A stretch of DNA of 64,000 nt from 0-14-0-80-60-11 sp049322355 (GCA_049322355.1 JBMORG010000028.1:88212-152211), one strand, 5' to 3'. Positions 42,173 through 52,460 are shown, numbered from the stretch's first letter. A program made the numbers and translations. The notes: generated from the letters alone by a model not told the origin.

Positions 42173-42426
42173 GGAATTCCCAGGGCCTCCTTGATTTCAG
42201 CCTTCTTAAACCCCACAATTACCTTGTCGCCGATGACCAGGGTAGGAAAGGCGCACTCAGGATTCAATTCTCTGATTTTTTCCAAAAGGGGCTGCCGTTG
42301 CTCCGGATTCAAGGTGTCAATATCCACGCAGTCATAATCGACCTGGCATTGATTCAATAATTCTTTGGTATCTTTGCAATGGCTGCAGGTGCTTAAAGAA
42401 TAAAGCTTGACCTCGCACTGTTGCAT
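42169..42426 (-). CDS. Glutaredoxin-like protein with CSHC active site
   Basis: This 85-residue thioredoxin-fold protein carries CSHC at residues 14-17 after a short beta strand (CEVKLYSLST), and the cis-proline segment CAFPTLVIGDKVIVGF. It matches small glutaredoxin/NrdH-type carriers. Start was set at the ATG at 42426, preceded by AAGGAG; the longer frame was dropped. It overlaps the FTR-like gene by four bases. As family knowledge, FTR enzymes reduce thioredoxin or glutaredoxin carriers, so this is probably the FTR substrate. Confidence 0.85.
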   Translation of the reverse strand: MQQCEVKLYSLSTCSHCKDTKELLNQCQVDYDCVDIDTLNPEQRQPLLEKIRELNPECAFPTLVIGDKVIVGFKKAEIKEALGIP

Positions 42427-42762
42427 CCCGGTCTCCTTGGACGTGCCTCCCAAAGCTTTGATGGGAGCAAAAATGATATTATCCCTGCCCTTCCCCCCCC
42501 TTGGTTAAAAGGGAATATGGGAATAATTCAGATCACTGGAGGCAGACATAAACTTTAATAAAAACTAGAGGTTCTTATATCATGAGAGCTGGGACCTGAC
42601 AACAAAGTGGTACAGCTTTGGGGATGTATTTGTAAAAAATCCGGCTTTCTGCTAAATACATATTAGCTCATTGGCACTCATGGTCTGACTTACTATGCTC
42701 AGGGTAGCCCTTCCAAAGAATTATTTGCCTGGTGGGAACTTTCATGAGTTGAAAGGGTCAGT
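42427..42762. other. Intergenic region between divergent genes
   Basis: These 336 bases hold no gene. No promoter of good quality or known RNA motif was seen; the stretch near 42570-42700 is AT-rich. Confidence 0.4.
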
Positions 42763-45141
42763 ATGTCATCCCGTTATTGGAAAATTCTAGCCTGCCTGCT
42801 ATTGGTCCTGGCAACTTGCGCTGCATATGAAGGGGTGAGAAACCATCAATTTCTCAATTTTGATGACGATCTTTATGTTACCAATAACCCCCAGGTCAAG
42901 ACAGGGCTCACTTTAAAAAGCCTTATCTATGCCTTCACCACCACAGATACCGGCAATTGGATCCCCTTGACCTGGCTCTCCCACATGGCTGCTTGCCAGG
43001 TTTTCGGCTTATACTCCGGGGGCCACCACCTCATCAATCTTTTTTTCCATGTCGCTAATACCTTGCTGTTGTTTCTCTTTTGCCTCCGGACTACTAAAGC
43101 TCCGGGACCCAGTTTTTTGGTCGCCGCCCTGTTTGCGCTGCACCCCCTGCATGTGGAGTCGGTGGCCTGGGTGGCGGAACGTAAGGATGTTTTGAGCACC
43201 TTCTTCTGGCTGCTTAGCATGTGGGCTTATATCTGGTATGTGGAGTCCCCGGGAAGGGGACGGTACCTCGCGGTGCTGGTGTGCTTTATATTGGGTTTGA
43301 TGTCCAAGTCCATGCTGGTGACCCTGCCCTTCGTGTTACTGTTGTTGGACTTCTGGCCCCTGGGCCGCTGGTCGCCTTATGGCACCACCGCAGCCCGCCC
43401 GAAACTGAGCCAGTCCGGCAGCCTGGCCGTTCACGCTGTTCCCCTCCGGCGCTTAATCCTGGAGAAAGCCCCCCTCCTGGTGCTGAGCGCCCTCATTTGC
43501 CTAATCACCCTCCATGCTCAGAAAGAATCTGGGTCCGTACAAAATATCACCGATCTTCCTCTGGCCAGTCGCCTCGCTAACGCGGCAGTAGCCTACCTCA
43601 CTTATATAACCAAGATGGTCTGGCCTTCCGGTCTGGCCCCCCTTTATCCCCATCCGGAGCAAGACCTCCCCCTCTGGCAGGTTTTGGTGGCGGGCGTGGT
43701 GCTGGTGTCCATCTCCCTGTTCATAATTCGCCAAGGCCGGCGGCGGCCCTATCTCCTGATGGGCTGGCTGTGGTACTTGGGGACTCTGGTGCCGGTTATC
43801 GGTCTGGTCCAGGTGGGCGGTCAGGCCCTGGCGGACCGCTACACGTATGTGCCGCTTATCGGCCTGTTTATCATTGCGGCCTGGGGGCTGAGGGATCTCA
43901 CCACCGGGGGCCGCGGCGCTCGGGTTTTAGTGCCCCTGACCGCCGGGATGCTTCTGTCCGTACTGGCACTCTGCACTTGGTTTCAAGTGCGTCTTTGGCG
44001 GGATGGGCTGACCCTGTATGAATATACCTTGCGGGTTACCCAGGGAAATTATCTGATCCAAAACAACCTGGGGGTAGTCCTGAATTCCCAGGGCAAGCGG
44101 GACCAGGCAATCTCCCATTATTATGAAGCTCTGCGGATCAAGCCGAATTATCATAAGGCCCATTTTAATTTAGGGAATGCACTGGGTGCGAAGGGGCAAA
44201 AGGATCAGGCCATTTTCCATTATAAAGAAGCTCTGCGGCTCCAACCTGATTATGCTGCCGAGGCGCATTACAACCTCGCAAATACCCTGGCTGCAAACGG
44301 CCAGACAGACCAAGCCATGGAGCATTATCGACAAGTCCTGCGACTTCAACCCCATAATGCCGACGCGCATAACAATCTTGGGCTGGCTCTATCCTCCCAG
44401 GGCAAGACTGAGGAGGCAAGGTTTCATTATGCCGAGGCCATACGGATGCAACCTGATCATGCCAAGGCGCATTATAATTTGGCTAATATCTTGGTTGCCC
44501 AAGGCAAAGTGGAGGAGGCCATATTCCACTATCAGGAGGCGCTTCGCCTCCTGCCGGCTTTTGGCGAGGCCCATAATAACCTGGGCAATGCCTTATTATC
44601 CCAGGGGAAGGTGGATCAGGCTTTGGTTCATTTCTCCGAGTTCGCCCGGCTCCGGCCCGATGATGCCAAAGCGTATTTTAATATGGGTAGGTCTCTGGCC
44701 ATCCAAGGCAAAATGAATCAGGCGATGATGCAGTATAAGGAAGCCATACGGTTGAAGCCAGATTATCCGCAGGCGTTGAACAATCTGGCCTGGATCTTGG
44801 CCACGACGTCGGACCGGAATCTGCGCGATGGCCCTGCCGCCGTAAGCCTGGCCGAGCAGGCCAATCAGTTTACCGGATATGGTCAGCCAGGAATGCTGGA
44901 TACTCTGGCGGCAGCTTATGCCGAAGCCGGCCGTTTCTCCGAGGCAATTCAGGCATCTCGAAAGGCGGTGGAGTTGGCCCGCCGCGCCGGTGATACAGAA
45001 TTACTCAAACAGCTAGAAGCCACAATGCGCTCACTTCAGGCAGGCCGTCTTAACTCAAAAGAGTCTTTAATCCCGAAGCGCTCGGTAAACCCAAGCCGGA
45101 CCCCGAAAGTAGTCGTCCATGAGCCTCTGGCTCGCCCTTAA
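42763..45141 (+). CDS. TMTC-like membrane protein with C-terminal TPR repeats
   Basis: This 792-residue protein has an N-terminal membrane half of about ten helices. The first exported loop has LNFDDDLYVTNNPQV with the DDD acidic cluster seen in GT-C enzymes, and LHPLHVESVAWVAERKDVLS is the TMTC/PMT-like signature. The C-terminal half has at least seven 34-residue tetratricopeptide repeats (for example HYNLANTLAANGQTDQAMEHY). Animal TMTC proteins transfer O-mannose to proteins; bacterial relatives are uncharacterised and may modify secreted proteins. One repeat has an extra residue (YAAEAHYN). The ATG at 42763 follows GAAAGGG. It stands alone. Confidence 0.82.
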   Translation: MSSRYWKILACLLLVLATCAAYEGVRNHQFLNFDDDLYVTNNPQVKTGLTLKSLIYAFTTTDTGNWIPLTWLSHMAACQVFGLYSGGHHLINLFFHVANTLLLFLFCLRTTKAPGPSFLVAALFALHPLHVESVAWVAERKDVLSTFFWLLSMWAYIWYVESPGRGRYLAVLVCFILGLMSKSMLVTLPFVLLLLDFWPLGRWSPYGTTAARPKLSQSGSLAVHAVPLRRLILEKAPLLVLSALICLITLHAQKESGSVQNITDLPLASRLANAAVAYLTYITKMVWPSGLAPLYPHPEQDLPLWQVLVAGVVLVSISLFIIRQGRRRPYLLMGWLWYLGTLVPVIGLVQVGGQALADRYTYVPLIGLFIIAAWGLRDLTTGGRGARVLVPLTAGMLLSVLALCTWFQVRLWRDGLTLYEYTLRVTQGNYLIQNNLGVVLNSQGKRDQAISHYYEALRIKPNYHKAHFNLGNALGAKGQKDQAIFHYKEALRLQPDYAAEAHYNLANTLAANGQTDQAMEHYRQVLRLQPHNADAHNNLGLALSSQGKTEEARFHYAEAIRMQPDHAKAHYNLANILVAQGKVEEAIFHYQEALRLLPAFGEAHNNLGNALLSQGKVDQALVHFSEFARLRPDDAKAYFNMGRSLAIQGKMNQAMMQYKEAIRLKPDYPQALNNLAWILATTSDRNLRDGPAAVSLAEQANQFTGYGQPGMLDTLAAAYAEAGRFSEAIQASRKAVELARRAGDTELLKQLEATMRSLQAGRLNSKESLIPKRSVNPSRTPKVVVHEPLARP

Positions 45142-45221
45142 ATCATGAAAAAGTGGGTGCATTTTTACGACGACCTCTCCACCCCCAGGTTTACTCAGGG
45201 CTAAGCTTTATACGCCTAAAA

Positions 45222-45620
45222 TCATCCCCCCTCATTAATTACGACCGTAAATTCCTCTTCTTGGGCCGGCGTCTTTTCCCACGGCCTTTGGTAGATCATT
45301 TTAATGGTGGTTTGCCCGGTTTTTAGGGGAATGAAAGTGAACACGGCTTTCCCTGGAGACCCGAGCAGTGGCATTGTCTCACGACCCTTGGGTGCAAGGG
45401 GCTCGAATCTCTTTCCCTTTAATTTCAGGAAATGGGCATCATAATTCGCTTCCCAGGTATAGCCAGTCGTGGGATTAGCCTCAAGAGATATGTTGAATTC
45501 CTTGCCTAAGCTAACGTTCATTTTCGTCACCCCGGCAGCCGCAGCTATAACAATTCCCAATATTATCAACAATGAATGGAAACCCGACAGACACGCCTTC
45601 TTTCTTAATCCATACACCAC
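45222..45620 (-). CDS. Chagasin-family (I42) cysteine protease inhibitor
   Basis: This 132-residue protein shows the I42 signature loops: NPTTGYTW for the first inhibitory loop, a middle LLGSPGKAVFTF region for the second and QRPWE for the third. These three loops plug the active site of papain-type proteases. A hydrophobic N-terminal helix (HSLLIILGIVIAAAAG) acts as a signal peptide or anchor, so the inhibitor is probably periplasmic or exported. The start is a GTG at 45620, with GGAGG ten bases upstream. It lies 135 bases downstream of the C1 protease gene on the same strand, its likely target. Confidence 0.87.
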   Translation of the reverse strand: MVYGLRKKACLSGFHSLLIILGIVIAAAAGVTKMNVSLGKEFNISLEANPTTGYTWEANYDAHFLKLKGKRFEPLAPKGRETMPLLGSPGKAVFTFIPLKTGQTTIKMIYQRPWEKTPAQEEEFTVVINEGG

Positions 45621-45755
45621 AAAATCCCTGCCTCCTTTTTGTATTCGCCTTTGGATTCTATCGCTTTTTATTCGAAAATTCAGCTATGGACTTGCGCGGG
45701 TTGCCAAGGCAGCAACGGCCCCGGCAACCCTGGCTAGATTTTCCAAAATTATAGG

Positions 45756-46676
45756 TTATCCGGACAGGCCAAAAGCGCCGGTCTCAACCCATTCATTTTT
45801 GAGCAGGGCCCACCAGTCAACGGCCAGCCTTTTCAGTACATAGTCATAAGGCAGCCAGCCATAACCTTGATCACCCCAGCCTGTCCCCCAAGAATTGCGG
45901 AACAGGATGGCCCCGGTGGTCTGAACCCCTCCTGCATTGGTGTTCTTGATCTTCATGGCATCGTCATACCCTACGGCCATAATGGCATGGCCACCGACCA
46001 CGGTCTCGCCTTTGGCCGGAAACGGAATCTTGCCGGTGGTGTTGGCCTGGGTGTATGAACTGTAAACCGTAAAGCCGAACATGGAAGGCAGGCCCGCCGC
46101 CAGATTGGTCTTTATCCGGGTTAAAAGGGCCTCCGGAGTCGTTCCCGGAGGGTCGAGCCGGTAGTAGCTGACGGCCTGATAATTCTGGCCAAAGGCGTAG
46201 CAAAAGGCCGGCGGCTCCTGATCAAATTTAGAGATTATATATGGATAATACTGTTCCGGGGGAGCGCCGAACAACACCAATGCCCCCATGGTGGTGCGCA
46301 GGTAGGCGCCGGTGTCGCCGGTCCACTGCAACAGGTTGCGGGTCACCTTATAGAGGAAGAGCCGGGAGGCGTTGATATATTTGTTGAAGGCTTTCTTCTC
46401 ATAAAACTCCAACATCCCCGCCCCGGCCTGGGCGGTACAGGACCCCAGGCTGCCCTGATCTTCTATGGGCGAACACCATTGTCTCAAATCTGTAGTGGCC
46501 GGCAGTCTTTTCGGCGGTGCCGCAACTCCAATCTGTGCAAGCATGTCTTTGATTGAATCTTTTTGTCCCAGTGCTTTAAGTTTGGCAGAGACTTTATCAG
46601 AGCTGATTGTGTAGTCGAGAATGCTGGGTAAATCTCTTACCCACCCCAGTCCTGGCCTTTGTATTACCTCAGACAT
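45756..46676 (-). CDS. Papain-family (C1) cysteine protease
   Basis: This 306-residue protein has the complete papain catalytic set: oxyanion-hole Gln74 and nucleophile Cys80 in EDQGSLGSCTA, His230 in GGHAIMAVGYDD, and Asn261 in LFRNSWGTGWGDQGYGW. A short N-terminal segment (GWVRDLPSILDYT, then a helical stretch) resembles the prosegment of bacterial C1 peptidases. No signal peptide is evident. GGAGG lies upstream of the ATG at 46676. The chagasin-family inhibitor gene follows in the same direction, suggesting that activity is kept in check by a co-encoded partner. Substrate is unknown. Confidence 0.9.
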   Translation of the reverse strand: MSEVIQRPGLGWVRDLPSILDYTISSDKVSAKLKALGQKDSIKDMLAQIGVAAPPKRLPATTDLRQWCSPIEDQGSLGSCTAQAGAGMLEFYEKKAFNKYINASRLFLYKVTRNLLQWTGDTGAYLRTTMGALVLFGAPPEQYYPYIISKFDQEPPAFCYAFGQNYQAVSYYRLDPPGTTPEALLTRIKTNLAAGLPSMFGFTVYSSYTQANTTGKIPFPAKGETVVGGHAIMAVGYDDAMKIKNTNAGGVQTTGAILFRNSWGTGWGDQGYGWLPYDYVLKRLAVDWWALLKNEWVETGAFGLSG

Positions 46677-47205
46677 GGCCTTGCCTCCTTATCTCACAAA
46701 GAGTACGTCGTACTTAGGGCAAAAATTTTTGTGGACACCTCGCATCTTGGATTGTGCATCAACCTTACATTTTTAGGTACCTGGTGATGTTTGGAACCTC
46801 CTTTCCCTGGCGGACTTTATAACGCAGCCTTTCCAAAGGCATTCATCATAATATAATTGCTTATTTGCTAAATTCTATACATTAATATTTTATTATTGTA
46901 TTTTAATTTAAAAAACCTGAAGACTGCTGAGGAGGTTTTAATAGAGGAAAAGGAAAAAGAACATGAATTTTAATGGGGCTCCCAAGACCAAAAAAGCAGA
47001 TACCTAAACGTCTGGAAAGCAATTCTAAAAAGCTTCTTTTTTCAGGAAGCCCATGGCATAATTCAGTAAAGCCGGTTTCTGCTTTTGAGGCAAAAATAAG
47101 CTTCCGAACACTAACTTTGGTTTTTCCCAAACCCGGCTAACTGTGGAACCACAACCACGACTGGAAAACTGAACCCTGGAACCCAAAATCTAAACTCCAA
47201 TTATC
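46677..47205. other. Intergenic region between divergent protease and KptA-like genes
   Basis: These 529 bases hold no convincing gene. 46840-46920 is AT-rich, and 47150-47200 is a degenerate ACCCTGGAACCCAAAATCT-type repeat also seen near 11550. A minus-strand frame at 46903-47130 lacks start signals. Confidence 0.45.
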
Positions 47206-47961
47206 ATGGCCCGTATACCGCGGCAATTGGAAGGCCTGGCCAGGATGCTCACTTACATCCTAGGCCACCGGCCCGACGAATTCGGCTTGGTGCTTTCGGA
47301 AGAGGGGTTCGTACCCATCAAACATCTCCTCCAGACCCTGGCAGCCGAACCGGGCTGGGGCTTTGTGCGGCACCACCACCTGGATCAATTGACAGGCCTG
47401 ATTTCACCTCCCGCATTTGAGATTGTGGGTGAACAAATCCGGGCCCTTTCGCCGGCTCCGGCCCGGCTCCGCCGCACCCCGGGAGAGATGCCCCCCGCCC
47501 TGCTCTACGCAGCCATTCCACCCAAGGCCCACGCCCGGGTGTGGGAGGAGGGCCTGAAGCCTCCGCCGGACCGGGAATTGGTCTTGGCCGCCAGCAAGGA
47601 TACCGCCATGAAGTTGGGGCGTCGCAAGGCCTCTCATCCCATTGTGGTCATCATCCAGGCCCAGATGGCCGCACGCCGGGGCATCGCCTTCACAGGTTAC
47701 GGTGAGGACCTCTACCTGGCTCCGGCCCTGCCCCGGGATGTCCTGCAACTGCCGCCCCCGCCCCCAATTCCGGAAAAACCCAAACCGGAGAAAGCCCGGC
47801 CAGCCGCTCCCGCACCGGGTAGTTTTTTCCCGGACCTGCCCGGGATGTTTCAACCAGCCCCCAAGGCCAAAGGGAAAAAGGGTGAGCCTGCCTGGAAGAC
47901 CGGGACCCGGGCCCTCAGAAAGGAAAGGGCGAAAGGCGAAAAGGGAAAAGGGCGAAAATGA
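47206..47961 (+). CDS. Divergent KptA/Tpt1-like RNA 2'-phosphotransferase
   Basis: This 251-residue protein matches the start of the KptA/Tpt1 family: LARMLTYILGHRPDEFGLVL with SEEGFVPIKHLL. The middle part also follows it (WEEGLKPPPDRELVLAASKDTAMKLGRRKA). KptA removes a 2'-phosphate from RNA using NAD. Several key points differ: the LRHxP motif reads LGHRP, so the first catalytic Arg is Gly, the RAxxGHS motif is RALSPAP and the HGT motif is YAAIP. The last 70 residues are a Pro/Lys-rich, basic tail. It may be a degenerate or re-purposed NAD-binding relative. The 3' end runs to a family B repeat. Confidence 0.6.
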   Translation: MARIPRQLEGLARMLTYILGHRPDEFGLVLSEEGFVPIKHLLQTLAAEPGWGFVRHHHLDQLTGLISPPAFEIVGEQIRALSPAPARLRRTPGEMPPALLYAAIPPKAHARVWEEGLKPPPDRELVLAASKDTAMKLGRRKASHPIVVIIQAQMAARRGIAFTGYGEDLYLAPALPRDVLQLPPPPPIPEKPKPEKARPAAPAPGSFFPDLPGMFQPAPKAKGKKGEPAWKTGTRALRKERAKGEKGKGRK

Positions 47962-47975
47962 ATAGAAAATCATTT

Positions 47976-48004
47976 GTAGGGGTGAGCCGTCGGCTCGCCC
48001 CTAC
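47976..48004. repeat. Dispersed palindrome family B, copy 2
   Basis: GTAGGGGTGAGCCGTCGGCT followed by CGCCCCTAC is the same element as 31757-31783 with a few changes. It lies just after the KptA-like gene. Confidence 0.6.
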
Positions 48005-48035
48005 GTTCAGGCTTTCACCGTAAAGAGTGGCTAAC

Positions 48036-48662
48036 ATGCCAAAGGGTTATCAAATCGGAGGCTCCTCCCCTTTTCCCCTTTTACCCTTTTCCCCTTTGCC
48101 ACCCAATCTTCCCATTGACGGCCTCATCGTTTTAGGAGCCCGCCTTAACCCCCAAGGCGAACCGGGACGGGTGGCCCGGCTGCGCCTGCTTCACGCCCTG
48201 CACCTCTGGCGCCGCTGCGATTGCCGGGCCTTTATACTCCTCACCGGCCGTTTTTGGCCTGGCTGCGCCAACTCCGAAGCCCGGGCCATGGCGGACTGGG
48301 GCCTGTCCTGGGCGGCGGAGAACTGGGGGGAAGAAGTGCGGGAGTCCCTGGAATCCTGCCTGATCCTGGAGGAGGCCAGCCTCAACACTGCAGCCTCGGC
48401 CCGTCATACTTTGACCCTGGTTCAAAAACTGGGAGGTCAAGGCGTGGGTCTGGTAACGGATACCTTGCACCTTCCCCGGGCCCACCTGTTGTTCAAACGG
48501 CATTTCCATCCCCAAGGCATTAAGGTGCTCCCTTTGCCGGCCCGGGGCCTGGCGCGCCACTACTGGCGCAACCGGCGCTTTCTGTGGTTGGGCAAAATGG
48601 CGGTTCGGGAAGGCGGCGCTTGGCTGAAGGTGTTGGGACGTTTGGCTCTGCGGCGACTATAG
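48036..48662 (+). CDS. YdcF-like DUF218 protein
   Basis: This 208-residue protein has the DUF218 layout: IDGLIVLGARLNPQGEPGRV at the N-terminal strand, RAFILLTGRFWPGCANSEARAM, SLNTAASARHTL and LVTDTLHLPRAHLLFKRHF. These are the ligand-binding loops of the YdcF/SanA fold, and some members bind S-adenosylmethionine or take part in cell-envelope synthesis. No membrane helix is seen, unlike in many relatives. Start is uncertain between GTG 48027 and ATG 48036. It is followed by the nuo promoter region. Confidence 0.82.
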   Translation: MPKGYQIGGSSPFPLLPFSPLPPNLPIDGLIVLGARLNPQGEPGRVARLRLLHALHLWRRCDCRAFILLTGRFWPGCANSEARAMADWGLSWAAENWGEEVRESLESCLILEEASLNTAASARHTLTLVQKLGGQGVGLVTDTLHLPRAHLLFKRHFHPQGIKVLPLPARGLARHYWRNRRFLWLGKMAVREGGAWLKVLGRLALRRL

Positions 48663-48768
48663 GAAACAGGCATAGGCTAACCCGTTTAGAACCCATGGGA
48701 AAAATGGGTTGGACCTCGCAACCTGACATGCGGGCTCCCTCTTCCGCGCAGAAAAAAGAAAAATTTGC

Positions 48769-48797
48769 TTGACACCCGGGGGGATTGGTAATAAAAA
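48769..48797 (+). promoter_or_regulatory. Putative promoter of the nuo operon
   Basis: A perfect TTGACA at 48769-48774 is followed after 17 bases by TAAAAA (48792-48797, 4 of 6). TGGTAATAAA occurs twice, at 48786-48795 and 48802-48811, overlapping the -10 box, and could be a regulatory direct repeat. Confidence 0.5.
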
Positions 48798-48853
48798 GTC
48801 CTGGTAATAAAGAAAAATTTCACAAAGAAACATCTCACAATGGGTCGATAAGG

Positions 48854-50704
<1,851 letters not shown>

Positions 50705-50805
50705 TGACGGTATGTTGTAAGGGCAGGTTTAACCCCCTCAAGACGGGCAACCCTTGCCGGGAAAAATGGTGTGCGGAGTTCAACTTACTGGCTGAGGACT
50801 AATCT

Positions 50806-51162
50806 ATGCTGATCGACTATTTGCCGATTCTGATTTACATGGTCATCGCCATTGGGCTGGTGGGCGTGATTGTGCTCTTATCCGAACTCCTGGGCAAAAA
50901 GAAGCACTTCCCAGCCAAGGACCTGCCTTATGAATGCGGTATGGACCCCATCGGCGACGCCCGCCACCGCTACACGGTGCGTTTTTACGTCATCGCCATG
51001 TTCTTCATAGTGTTCGACATCGAAGCCGTCTTCTTCTATCCCTGGGCCGTGGTCTTCAAGCCCCTGGGCTGGTTTGGATTCGTGGAGATGCTCGTGTTCA
51101 TTGCGATTTTGGCGGTGGGCCTGGTTTACGTCTGGGGCAAAGGCGCCCTGGAATGGGAATAA
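50806..51162 (+). CDS. nuoA: NADH-quinone oxidoreductase subunit A
   Basis: This 118-residue protein has three transmembrane helices. YECGMDPIGDARHRYTVRFYV is the hallmark loop of NuoA, containing the conserved Cys-Gly near the quinone channel, and FIVFDIEAVFFYPWAVVF the second helix region. It helps join the membrane and peripheral arms of complex I. The gene starts 101 bases after nuoEF and is followed by 200 bases that hold a repeat before nuoB. Confidence 0.97.
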   Translation: MLIDYLPILIYMVIAIGLVGVIVLLSELLGKKKHFPAKDLPYECGMDPIGDARHRYTVRFYVIAMFFIVFDIEAVFFYPWAVVFKPLGWFGFVEMLVFIAILAVGLVYVWGKGALEWE

Positions 51163-51240
51163 AAAAGCAGGTTCTGGGTTTTGGGTTTTAGGTTCTGGGG
51201 AAGAAATTAACGAAATCTTCAATCAAAGAGACTGCAATTT

Positions 51241-51282
51241 TCCCCTCTCCCCCGATGGGGGAGAGGGTTAGGGTGAGGGGGA
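51241..51282. repeat. Dispersed palindromic repeat family A, copy 2
   Basis: CCCCTCTCCCCCGATGGGGG continues into AGAGGGTTAGGGTGAGGGGG, almost identical to 30793-30834. It sits between nuoA and nuoB. Confidence 0.75.
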
Positions 51283-51395
51283 AATAATCTCCTTTCCACC
51301 CCGGAGCAAAAACCGAAACCAACGTAAGTTGCCTAACTAGATTAAAAACGAACAACCAAAAACGAAAAACCAAAAACGGTTTTTTGGAGCGCTTC

Positions 51396-51914
51396 ATGGG
51401 TATTGAAGAACATCTTGGCTATAACGTCTTGACCACCACCCTGGAGAAGCTGGTGGACTGGGGCCGGAAAAGCTCGCTGTGGCCCGCCACCTTCGGGTTG
51501 GCCTGCTGCGCCATCGAGATGATCTGCACTGCGGCCAACCGCTGGGACATCGCCCGGTTTGGGATGGAGGCTTTTCGGGCCTCCCCCCGTCAGGCAGACG
51601 TGATCATCATTGCGGGCACGGTCTGCAAAAAAATGATGCCCGCCATCCAGCGGGTTTACGACCAGATGAGCGAACCCAAGTGGGTCATCGCCATGGGGGC
51701 CTGCGCCACTTCCGGCGGGATTTTCGACTCCTACGCCGTGGTCCAGGGCATCGATAAATACTTGCCGGTGGATGTCTACGTGCCCGGCTGCCCCCCCCGG
51801 CCCGAAGGACTTTTATATGGCATTTTGAAGTTGCATGAGAAAATCCTGCAAGACCCCTTTCTGACCCAGCAGTACAAAGAACGCCTGCAGACCCGGCGGG
51901 AGGTGGCGGCATGA
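51396..51914 (+). CDS. nuoB: NADH-quinone oxidoreductase subunit B
   Basis: This 172-residue subunit holds the terminal iron-sulfur cluster N2 next to the quinone site. FGLACCAIEMI gives the tandem Cys pair, and MGACATSGG and VYVPGCPPRPE supply the other ligands. The start is the ATG at 51396 with GGAG upstream; a TTG further up was rejected. It overlaps nuoC by four bases at its end, showing coupling. Confidence 0.97.
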   Translation: MGIEEHLGYNVLTTTLEKLVDWGRKSSLWPATFGLACCAIEMICTAANRWDIARFGMEAFRASPRQADVIIIAGTVCKKMMPAIQRVYDQMSEPKWVIAMGACATSGGIFDSYAVVQGIDKYLPVDVYVPGCPPRPEGLLYGILKLHEKILQDPFLTQQYKERLQTRREVAA

Positions 51915-52366
51915 AACAAGCGGTGGCCCTGCTGGAAGAAAAGTTCGGCGACGAAGTGGTGGAGGTGGTGGAATTTCGGGGTGAGACCACCGTCATCGTC
52001 AAGCCCGGGAAGATCGTGGAGATCTGCACGGCCCTCAAAGACGGCCACGACACCGGCTGCAAATATCTTTCCATGATCGCCGGGATGGATTATCTCCCGG
52101 AAAGCCCCCGGTTCGGCGTGGTTTACAACCTTTACAGCCATAAGCACCACAGCCGCATCACCCTGAAGACCCGGCTGGCGGATGATCAGGCGCCCACCAT
52201 CGATTCCGTCTGCGCGGTGTGGGCCACGGCCATCTGGCACGAACGGGAAGTCTACGACATGATGGGCATCCGCTTCAACGGTCACCCGGACTTGAGGCGC
52301 ATCCTGACGCCCCACGACTGGGTGGGCCATCCCCAGCGCAAGGATTACCCCCTGCGGGGAATGTAA
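51911..52366 (+). CDS. nuoC: NADH-quinone oxidoreductase subunit C
   Basis: This 151-residue peripheral-arm subunit supports NuoD. The conserved C-terminal signature is HEREVYDMMGIRFNGHPDLR followed by LTPHDWVGHP and the PLRG end. It is separate from NuoD here, not fused as in E. coli. It starts within the end of nuoB (overlap of four bases). Confidence 0.96.
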   Translation: MKQAVALLEEKFGDEVVEVVEFRGETTVIVKPGKIVEICTALKDGHDTGCKYLSMIAGMDYLPESPRFGVVYNLYSHKHHSRITLKTRLADDQAPTIDSVCAVWATAIWHEREVYDMMGIRFNGHPDLRRILTPHDWVGHPQRKDYPLRGM

Positions 52367-52375
52367 ACACGATTA

Positions 52376-52460
52376 ATTCCCTCCCCCTTGATGGGGAAGG
52401 GTTAGGGTGGGGGTGAAACCCCCTCCCCCCAACCCCCTCCCACCCGGGGAGGGGGAGTTA
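52376..52460. repeat. Dispersed repeat family A, composite copy in the nuo operon
   Basis: CCCTCCCCCTTGATGGGGAA with GGGTTAGGGTGGGGGTGAAA and a second half, CCCTCCCACCCGGGGAGGGG, fill the gap between nuoC and nuoD. The arrangement matches 33761-33875. Confidence 0.65.

Noticed and set aside
46903..47130. 75-residue minus-strand frame upstream of the C1 protease
   Set aside because: It lies in AT-rich non-coding sequence with no start signals or similarity I recognise.
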